Shown here one piece after another: positions 6,570 to 9,829 of a stretch of 9,829 nt of DNA. The first letter of the stretch is position 1, and each line of letters starts with the position of its first letter. A program made the position numbers and the translations under genes. The notes beneath the pieces were generated by a model. That model did not search any database, was not told where the DNA came from, and was given only the letters and a program-made list of their open reading frames with translations. Origin of the DNA: Candidatus Uhrbacteria bacterium (GTDB lineage Bacteria; Patescibacteriota; Patescibacteriia; UBA9934; GWF2-40-263); assembly GCA_023246275.1 (NCBI GenBank), contig JAHFIS010000014.1:1-9829 (forward strand). Direction: 5' to 3'.

Positions 6570-6598
6570 ATCATATCCGTTTTCTTGACAGGGGTCAA
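6570..6598 (-). promoter_or_regulatory. Promoter for tRNA-Arg (minus strand)
   Basis: On the minus strand, TTGACC (6598-6593), a 17-bp spacer and TATGAT (6575-6570) make a near-consensus sigma70-type promoter. The predicted start is about 6563, right at the tRNA 5' end (6560). Confidence 0.85.
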
Positions 6599-6613
6599 CC
6601 GTCCTGGCATACT
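6585..6613 (+). promoter_or_regulatory. Promoter for tRNA-Lys (plus strand)
   Basis: TTGACA (6585-6590), a 17-bp spacer and CATACT (6608-6613) preceded by TGG (6605-6607), an extended -10. The predicted start is about 6620, giving a leader of about 27 nt before the mature tRNA-Lys. Its -35 box is 2 bp from the -35 box of the divergent tRNA-Arg promoter. Confidence 0.8.
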
Positions 6614-6646
6614 TCTGGCACATTTATCCCGAATGAAATACGCCAT

Positions 6647-6721
6647 GCGCGCGTAGCTCAGGGGTAGAGCAGGTGGCTCTTAACCACTTGGTCGGGGGTT
6701 CAAATCCCTCCGCGCGCACCA
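6647..6721 (+). tRNA. tRNA-Lys (anticodon CUU), CCA encoded
   Basis: A complete cloverleaf. The acceptor is GCGCGCG (6647-6653) with CGCGCGC (6711-6717), and the D-arm is GCTC...GAGC. The anticodon stem is GGTGG/CCACT (6672-6676 and 6684-6688) around the loop CTCTTAA, with anticodon CTT at 6679-6681. The T-arm is GGGGG-TTCAAAT-CCCTC. The discriminator is A and CCA is encoded at 6719-6721. It reads AAG, by far the commoner lysine codon in the neighbouring genes. Confidence 0.97.
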
Positions 6722-6750
6722 AAACGGTCCGACGTACGTCGGACCGTTTT
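6721..6750 (+). terminator. Terminator after tRNA-Lys
   Basis: A perfect 14-bp inverted repeat (AAAACGGTCCGACG at 6721-6734 with CGTCGGACCGTTTT at 6737-6750) has only TA between the arms; in RNA the innermost pairs would open to give a 4-6 nt loop. The left arm starts on the last A of the encoded CCA. The right arm ends in TTTT, followed by GTTT. Confidence 0.88.
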
Positions 6751-6766
6751 GTTTGGGCAGCGACGA

Positions 6767-6795
6767 TTGACACGATTCCATTTTTCGCGTACGAT
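6767..6795 (+). promoter_or_regulatory. Promoter for the seven-helix membrane protein gene
   Basis: A perfect TTGACA (6767-6772), a 17-bp spacer and TACGAT (6790-6795). The predicted start is near 6802, which leaves a very short leader of about 14 nt that still contains the ribosome binding site (6806-6810). Confidence 0.75.
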
Positions 6796-6805
6796 CCGCG
6801 TTCAT

Positions 6806-6810
6806 CGGAG
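6806..6810 (+). promoter_or_regulatory. Ribosome binding site that supports a TTG start
   Basis: CGGAG at 6806-6810 lies 5 bp upstream of TTG at 6816. There is no ATG or GTG at a suitable distance, so this site decides the start. Confidence 0.65.
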
Positions 6811-6815
6811 TTCCT

Positions 6816-7448
6816 TTGGACCGTCATTTCGCGTTTCTTTGTATCGCGTGCGTTCTTGCCGTGGGATCGTCCGGCTACTACCTGCGGACGATTTGGGCGG
6901 GGAAGTCGAAGCCGTCGCGGTCGAGCTACTGGATCTGGTTCTTTCTTGGGCTGCTGATCTTTCCGTCGTACATCCTGTCGGGCGGGAAGAACTGGCCGCT
7001 CAACGCGATCAACACGTTCTTCTGCGGATGGATCGCGCACAGCTCTCTTCGCTACGGCGAGGGCGGGGCGCTGACCAAGTGGGATCGTCGCGCCGTCGTC
7101 ATCGCGGTCCTGAGCGTTCCAGCCTGGGTCGTCCTCGCGCTGTTTTTGCCGGGTGAGACGGCGACGCGTCCGATCTTTGCCGTGCAGATGATCGCGGACG
7201 CGTTCGCGACGTTCGTCGTATACGAGAAGGCATGGAACCGTCCGTGGAACGAGGACAAGACGGCCTGGGCAATCTCCATCGTCGCCTTCGCCGCGAACGC
7301 CATGGCTGCTCCCGGGTGGGAGTTCGAGGACGTCGTCCTCAACGGCTGGATGGGCGGAACCGCTGTCGCGATCACGATCATCCTGCACGTGCGGCCGCGA
7401 TATTTTGTAGCAGAAGCACCGGTCGTGATGGCCGCTCTCGAGACCTGA
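6816..7448 (+). CDS. Seven-helix membrane protein with PQ-loop/SWEET-like repeats (function unknown)
   Basis: A 210-residue hydrophobic protein with about seven membrane helices, roughly at 4-22, 39-56, 59-78, 92-112, 118-136, 149-165 and 174-191. Two similar segments suggest an internal duplication: YLRTIWAGKSKPSRSSYWIW (22-41) and VVYEKAWNRPWNEDKTAWAI (134-153). In each, a helix end is followed by a Lys/Pro-rich turn and then a Trp-rich helix. A 3+1+3 layout with such turns recalls PQ-loop and SWEET transporters. The canonical Pro-Gln pair is absent, so this assignment is tentative and the substrate unknown. The start is TTG, supported by the Shine-Dalgarno sequence. It has its own promoter and terminator, so it is a single-gene unit placed between the tRNA-Lys gene and the XRE operon. 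Confidence 0.72.
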   Translation: MDRHFAFLCIACVLAVGSSGYYLRTIWAGKSKPSRSSYWIWFFLGLLIFPSYILSGGKNWPLNAINTFFCGWIAHSSLRYGEGGALTKWDRRAVVIAVLSVPAWVVLALFLPGETATRPIFAVQMIADAFATFVVYEKAWNRPWNEDKTAWAISIVAFAANAMAAPGWEFEDVVLNGWMGGTAVAITIILHVRPRYFVAEAPVVMAALET

Positions 7449-7470
7449 ACGGGTCTCATTTTTCTTTTTC
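7440..7470 (+). terminator. Intrinsic terminator overlapping the membrane protein stop codon
   Basis: A stem (GAGACC at 7440-7445 with GGTCTC at 7452-7457, plus one inner T-G pair) is followed by ATTTTTCTTTTTC (7458-7470). The TGA stop (7446-7448) lies in the loop and stem region. Confidence 0.85.
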
Positions 7471-7479
7471 TCAACCCCC

Positions 7480-7508
7480 TTGACACAATGTAAAACATGT
7501 TATACATT
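7480..7508 (+). promoter_or_regulatory. Promoter of the XRE-membrane protein operon
   Basis: A perfect TTGACA (7480-7485) is followed by two overlapping -10 choices: TACATT (7503-7508, 17-bp spacer) or TATACA (7501-7506, 15-bp spacer, with an upstream TGT). Transcription should start near 7514. The -10 and spacer lie entirely inside the first dyad, so regulator binding there would exclude RNA polymerase. Confidence 0.78.
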
Positions 7509-7510
7509 GT
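7485..7510. promoter_or_regulatory. Operator 1: 26-bp near-perfect palindrome over the promoter
   Basis: Outer arms ACAATGTA (7485-7492) and TACATTGT (7503-7510) are exact inverted repeats, and the centre AACATGTT (7494-7501) is itself a palindrome. Only one base pair (7493/7502) breaks the symmetry. It spans from the last base of the -35 through the -10. The likely ligand is the XRE protein encoded 29 bp downstream (autorepression, inferred). Confidence 0.8.
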
Positions 7511-7511
7511 G

Positions 7512-7533
7512 AATGTAAGATATCTTTTACATA
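7512..7533. promoter_or_regulatory. Operator 2: second ATGTA/TACAT dyad in the leader
   Basis: AATGTAA (7512-7518) and TTACATA (7527-7533) form a second dyad with the same 15-bp centre-to-centre spacing as operator 1. It covers the predicted transcription start and most of the leader, ending 5 bp before the regulator's ATG. Confidence 0.65.
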
Positions 7534-7538
7534 CGGCC

Positions 7539-7742
7539 ATGTCCGAAATCCAATCAAAACTGAAGGATTATCGCCAAAGGCTCGACATTACTCAGGAGGA
7601 GCTTGCCCAAAGGCTTGGCGTCACGCGCCAGACGATCATTGCGCTCGAACAGGCGAAGTACCAGCCGTCGCTTGAGCTGGCATGGCGTTGCTCAAAGCTG
7701 TTCGGCGTGCCGATCGAGGACGTTTTCTCATTCATCAACTAA
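7539..7742 (+). CDS. Small XRE-family helix-turn-helix regulator
   Basis: A 67-residue DNA-binding protein that is essentially a lone HTH_3/XRE domain, like the YozG-type regulators. It probably binds DNA as a dimer. The helix-turn-helix is clear: TQEELAQRLGV (18-28) followed by the recognition helix TRQTIIALEQA (29-39). The family-typical ending YQPSLELAWRCSKLFGVPIEDVF (41-63) follows. The reading frame opens upstream at an ATG at 7497, but that lies inside the -10 region. The ATG at 7539 fits the family start and the promoter. No Shine-Dalgarno sequence is visible. The stop is 4 bp before the first membrane protein, so the genes form an operon. Small XRE genes directly upstream of membrane proteins of unknown function are a recurring bacterial arrangement. 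The dyads at its own promoter suggest autorepression. Confidence 0.92.
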   Translation: MSEIQSKLKDYRQRLDITQEELAQRLGVTRQTIIALEQAKYQPSLELAWRCSKLFGVPIEDVFSFIN

Positions 7743-7746
7743 CGAT

Positions 7747-8667
7747 ATGCTCAAGAACATTCTCTGGTTTGCCTGTGAGCCCGCCGATGAGCGGGAGGCG
7801 CTCATCCTCTCGATCGCGTACCGCCGCGCGATGACCGTATTGTGGGCCGGTCTCGTCGGGGGTCTCTTCGTTACCGCCGTGATCCCCGCATTTGAGACGA
7901 TCTCGTTCGCCGCCCTTGGCCAGGCGATCGAGCTGCTCGTCGCGCTCAGCGTCATTGCCGGACAGAAAACGCTTGCGAACGAGGATCTTGTGTTCAAGGC
8001 CGTGCGCGTCGAGCGGCGTCCCGCGATGTTCGTGCCAGTGATCGCGACATTCGCCCTGCTTGCGGCGGCGATGCTCGCCGTCTGGTATGATCCCGGGCTT
8101 TTGTTTGTGGCAGTCGCCCTCGCGTTTCTCGGATCATACGTCGCGTTTGCGGCGACGGCATGGTCGTGGACGAAGCCGTATACGATGCACGGCCGCGTCC
8201 TTGGCGTCGTGTTGGCTCCAATCTCCGTACTCGCGTGGCTCCGGTACGACAGGATCGCGACCTGGAAGCGCGTGGTTGTCGCGGTGGTCATTCCCAGCGT
8301 CATCGCCTCGGTGGCAGCGACCGCCTCCGTGGCTTTCTTTTCCTTCGTCTCCGTCCCGTCGGGATTCGTCGGGCCGGTTGCTCCCGGATATCAGTCGACG
8401 GAATTCCATCGGACGATCCTGGACCCGAGGAAGGTCGGCGGGCTGCATGAGGGAGACCTTGCCACGTTCGTCGTCGGACTTGATCCCGTTTACGGGACCG
8501 TTCGGTCGGTTAGTGACGTTGACGTCTGCATGACAACGTACAAACAGCGAACAACGGAGACCGAATCGTTCTGCGTCAACGCTGACGCGGGAATTTCCAA
8601 GGTTATCGTTTACCCGCCGCTGGCTGGGCTCGCGGACCGGTTTCTTTCGGAAGACTTCCTTCGCTAA
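7747..8667 (+). CDS. Membrane protein with signal-peptidase-like C-terminal domain, paralog 1 (unknown function)
   Basis: 306 residues, starting at ATG 7747, 4 bp after the regulator; the frame opens further upstream but those starts lie inside the regulator gene. An amphipathic N-terminal segment (PADEREALILSIAYRRA, 12-28) is followed by hydrophobic stretches at about 29-48, 54-73, 94-113, 117-138, 150-166 and 175-203. Positive residues cluster at 74-93 and 166-175. This suggests the stretch 150-166 may not fully cross and that the C-terminal domain is outside the cell. That domain (204-306) begins PSGFVGP (204-210) right after the last helix, continues with GGLHEGD (231-237), and ends KVIVYPPLAG (285-294). 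The layout recalls S26 signal peptidases, with Phe207 at the position of the nucleophilic serine. C261 and C276 could form a disulfide. No known family recognised; paralog 2 follows directly. Confidence 0.82.
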   Translation: MLKNILWFACEPADEREALILSIAYRRAMTVLWAGLVGGLFVTAVIPAFETISFAALGQAIELLVALSVIAGQKTLANEDLVFKAVRVERRPAMFVPVIATFALLAAAMLAVWYDPGLLFVAVALAFLGSYVAFAATAWSWTKPYTMHGRVLGVVLAPISVLAWLRYDRIATWKRVVVAVVIPSVIASVAATASVAFFSFVSVPSGFVGPVAPGYQSTEFHRTILDPRKVGGLHEGDLATFVVGLDPVYGTVRSVSDVDVCMTTYKQRTTETESFCVNADAGISKVIVYPPLAGLADRFLSEDFLR

Positions 8668-8676
8668 ATTTATCGT

Positions 8677-9651
8677 ATGCTCAAACATTTCCTCTGGTTC
8701 TCCCGCCATCCCGCCGACGAGCGCGAGGCGGCCATCCTGTCTGTCGCCTATCAGCGTGCGCTTACGGCAACCTGGGCCGGCCTTGTGGCGTTCCTGTTTC
8801 TGGTGTCGCGGTTTTCCGTCGGATTTCGGTCGGTTGCCCTTGCGCACGCCGTCCTGTTTCTCGAGGTCGTTCTCGTCGCGAGCGTCGTTGCCGGGTGGAC
8901 GGCCGTCCGTCGCGAGCAACTGGAGTTTAAGCCGGCCGTCCACGAAGGTCGCCTGGCCTTTTGGAAGCTGGCACTCGTCTGGCTCATCGTGACGTTCGCC
9001 GGGATGATTCCGGTCTGGCTTTCCCCGCGACTCGAGTATGCCGCAATCTTCTGCGTCTTCGTCGCGTTCGTCGCAAGCGCGACGGCCTGGGCATGGAACT
9101 GGACGCGGTCGTATACGTTCCACGGTCGGATGCTGGCGACCGTCTTGCTGCCGTTCCAGACGATCGGATTCCTGCTGGAACCCAAGGCGCGCCTGGCCAG
9201 GCGCCTGCTTCTCTCGGCGATCCTGACGATCGGCGCGGTTGGCGTGCCGCTCGCCCTGTGGGTGCCCGTCATCCGGCTCGTCGCGGAGCCGTCTGGATTT
9301 TCCGGTCCGGTCGTTCCGGGTCTGGTGACTCCCGGAGACGCAACGGGCGGACCGTTCCACCACGACGTGCTCGATTACCGGCTTCTTGGCGGATTGCACG
9401 AGGGGGACATCGTGATGTTCGGAACGCGAAAGCCGTTCGCCGACGATACCGATTACGGAGTCATCGTCCGTGCCGACGACCGCACGGTCACCGTCGACAT
9501 CCAGGACGCCTTTGGCCAGTCGACGGACGGGGCGTATCCCGACGTCATCACGATCGTCAATCAGCATCACACCAAGGACGTTCCGCGCAGCCTGGTATTT
9601 GCCAAGGTCATCATAGATCCGCCGATGTCGGGGTGGCCGTTCCGGCAATAA
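8677..9651 (+). CDS. Membrane protein with signal-peptidase-like C-terminal domain, paralog 2 (unknown function)
   Basis: 324 residues, starting 9 bp after paralog 1, with no Shine-Dalgarno sequence. It is clearly homologous along its length: MLKHFLWF against MLKNILWF; PADEREAAILSVAYQRA; SYTFHGRMLATVLLP against PYTMHGRVLGVVLAP; and PSGFSGPVVPG against PSGFVGPVAPG. Hydrophobic stretches lie at about 29-46, 54-73, 94-114, 120-140, 151-167 and 176-203. A strongly basic loop (EPKARLARR, 168-176) precedes the last helix, which favours an external C-terminal domain. That domain (205-324) has PSGF (205-208), LGGLHEGDIVMF (237-248) and VPRSLVFAKVIIDPP (302-316). These compare with the Ser, GD-V and VP...GK-type segments of signal peptidase I. 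It is about 18 residues longer than paralog 1, mostly in the domain, and lacks its cysteines. Likely co-transcribed with the regulator; function unknown. Confidence 0.82.
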   Translation: MLKHFLWFSRHPADEREAAILSVAYQRALTATWAGLVAFLFLVSRFSVGFRSVALAHAVLFLEVVLVASVVAGWTAVRREQLEFKPAVHEGRLAFWKLALVWLIVTFAGMIPVWLSPRLEYAAIFCVFVAFVASATAWAWNWTRSYTFHGRMLATVLLPFQTIGFLLEPKARLARRLLLSAILTIGAVGVPLALWVPVIRLVAEPSGFSGPVVPGLVTPGDATGGPFHHDVLDYRLLGGLHEGDIVMFGTRKPFADDTDYGVIVRADDRTVTVDIQDAFGQSTDGAYPDVITIVNQHHTKDVPRSLVFAKVIIDPPMSGWPFRQ

Positions 9652-9676
9652 AAAATCGGCCTCAGGCGGAGGCCGA
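9651..9676 (-). terminator. Intrinsic terminator for the minus-strand gene at the right edge
   Basis: An 8-bp stem (TCGGCCTC at 9656-9663 with GAGGCCGA at 9669-9676) has a 5-nt loop. The A-run (9650-9655) to its left reads as a T-run on the minus strand. On the plus strand no T-run follows, so it chiefly serves the gene ending at 9683. It abuts the stop codon of paralog 2. Confidence 0.8.
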
Positions 9677-9682
9677 CAGCGT

Positions 9683-9829
9683 TCAGTCGCGCGGGTCGAC
9701 GGTGATCGGGAGGGGCCGTGGTATCGGGACGTCGGCCCTTCGACTTCGCTCAGGGAGATCCTGGGGGATCGCCGGCGAGGTCGGAATCGCGATCGGCGCG
9801 AGCGAGAAGCCCGACCGTTCGAACAGGGC
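9683..9829 (-). CDS. C-terminal end of an unrecognised minus-strand protein (partial, runs off right edge)
   Basis: Read on the minus strand, the frame is open from the window edge to a TGA at 9685-9683 and gives 48 residues. The codons are G/C-rich at the third position. The peptide is proline-rich (APIAIPTSPAIPQDLPERS, then PIPRPLPITVDPRD at the end), suggesting an extended tail. I recognise no family. The reading is supported by a minus-strand terminator 7 bp after the stop. A stretch inside it (9736-9755) matches a dispersed repeat motif and contributes the residues LPERSRRA. Confidence 0.58.
   Translation of the reverse strand, partial: ALFERSGFSLAPIAIPTSPAIPQDLPERSRRADVPIPRPLPITVDPRD
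9736..9755. repeat. Short dispersed-repeat-like motif (CCCTTCGACTTCGCTCAGGG)
   Basis: This 20-mer, with CCCT/AGGG ends, is a motif I recall occurring in many copies in unrelated bacterial and metagenomic genomes; that is memory, not a search. It is present once here, inside the partial minus-strand frame. Confidence 0.4.

Noticed and set aside
7497..7538. Longer XRE protein starting at ATG 7497
   Set aside because: That ATG lies within the -10/operator region, upstream of the predicted transcription start, and the extra residues do not belong to the family.
7603..7746. Longer version of paralog 1 starting inside the XRE gene
   Set aside because: The added 48 residues are an Arg/Ser-rich shadow of the XRE gene. 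Paralog 2 aligns exactly from the MLK start at 7747.
8134..9648. A 504-codon minus-strand open frame opposite the two membrane protein paralogs
   Set aside because: Its product is an Arg/Asp/Gly-rich mirror of conserved plus-strand membrane proteins. The paralogy, spacing and operon context favour the plus strand.
1..9829. CRISPR array, insertion sequence, integrase or prophage genes
   Set aside because: I saw no regularly spaced direct repeats, transposase motifs, terminal inverted repeats or phage genes anywhere in the window, and the tRNA 3' ends are not flanked by a duplicated att-like segment.

Overview
This GC-rich window (roughly 60% GC by eye) uses the standard genetic code. It looks like part of a bacterial chromosome, probably from the Candidate Phyla Radiation (Patescibacteria). 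That placement is inferred from several traits: a single 833-residue type IIA topoisomerase A subunit, an rpmF-nusB-rnc run, many genes without a Shine-Dalgarno sequence, and small membrane proteins that resemble nothing I know well. The phylum is not proven.

Layout. Positions 2-214 hold the end of an unrecognised gene that enters from the left edge. gyrA follows (177/192/234 to 2678). A hairpin separates it from an APH/CotS-type small-molecule phosphotransferase (2715-3734). Next is a nucleotidyltransferase with an MNT-like fold (3836-4720), which has its own strong ribosome binding site and terminator. A near-consensus promoter (4758-4786) then drives rpmF (L32, with an odd lysine- and histidine-rich tail). 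rpmF is followed by a terminator hairpin and the tightly packed nusB-rnc pair (5275-6441). The hairpin at 6453-6484 ends both rnc and, on the other strand, tRNA-Arg(UCG). tRNA-Arg and tRNA-Lys(CUU) are transcribed divergently from back-to-back promoters whose -35 boxes form an inverted repeat. A TTG-started seven-helix membrane protein with PQ-loop-like internal repeats comes next (6816-7448), with its own promoter and terminator.

The most interesting part is 7480-9651. It encodes a 67-residue XRE-type regulator followed by two tandem paralogous multi-helix membrane proteins (7747-8667 and 8677-9651), apparently one operon. The regulator's promoter carries two dyads built from four identical ATGTA pentamers spaced 15, 10 and 15 bp apart, which suggests a tightly autoregulated switch. 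Each membrane protein ends in a domain that begins just after the last helix with P-S-G-F-x-G-P. This recalls the P-S-G-S-M-x-P motif of signal peptidase I, with the nucleophilic serine position occupied by phenylalanine. I propose, as inference only, a regulated membrane system that uses catalytically dead signal-peptidase-like domains.

The right end holds the C-terminus of a minus-strand gene (9683-9829), its own minus-strand terminator (9651-9676), and a short motif I recall as a widely dispersed bacterial repeat. Almost every transcription unit here ends in a short hairpin. In several of them the U-run is paired with an A-run in the stem, so the hairpin can work in both directions.
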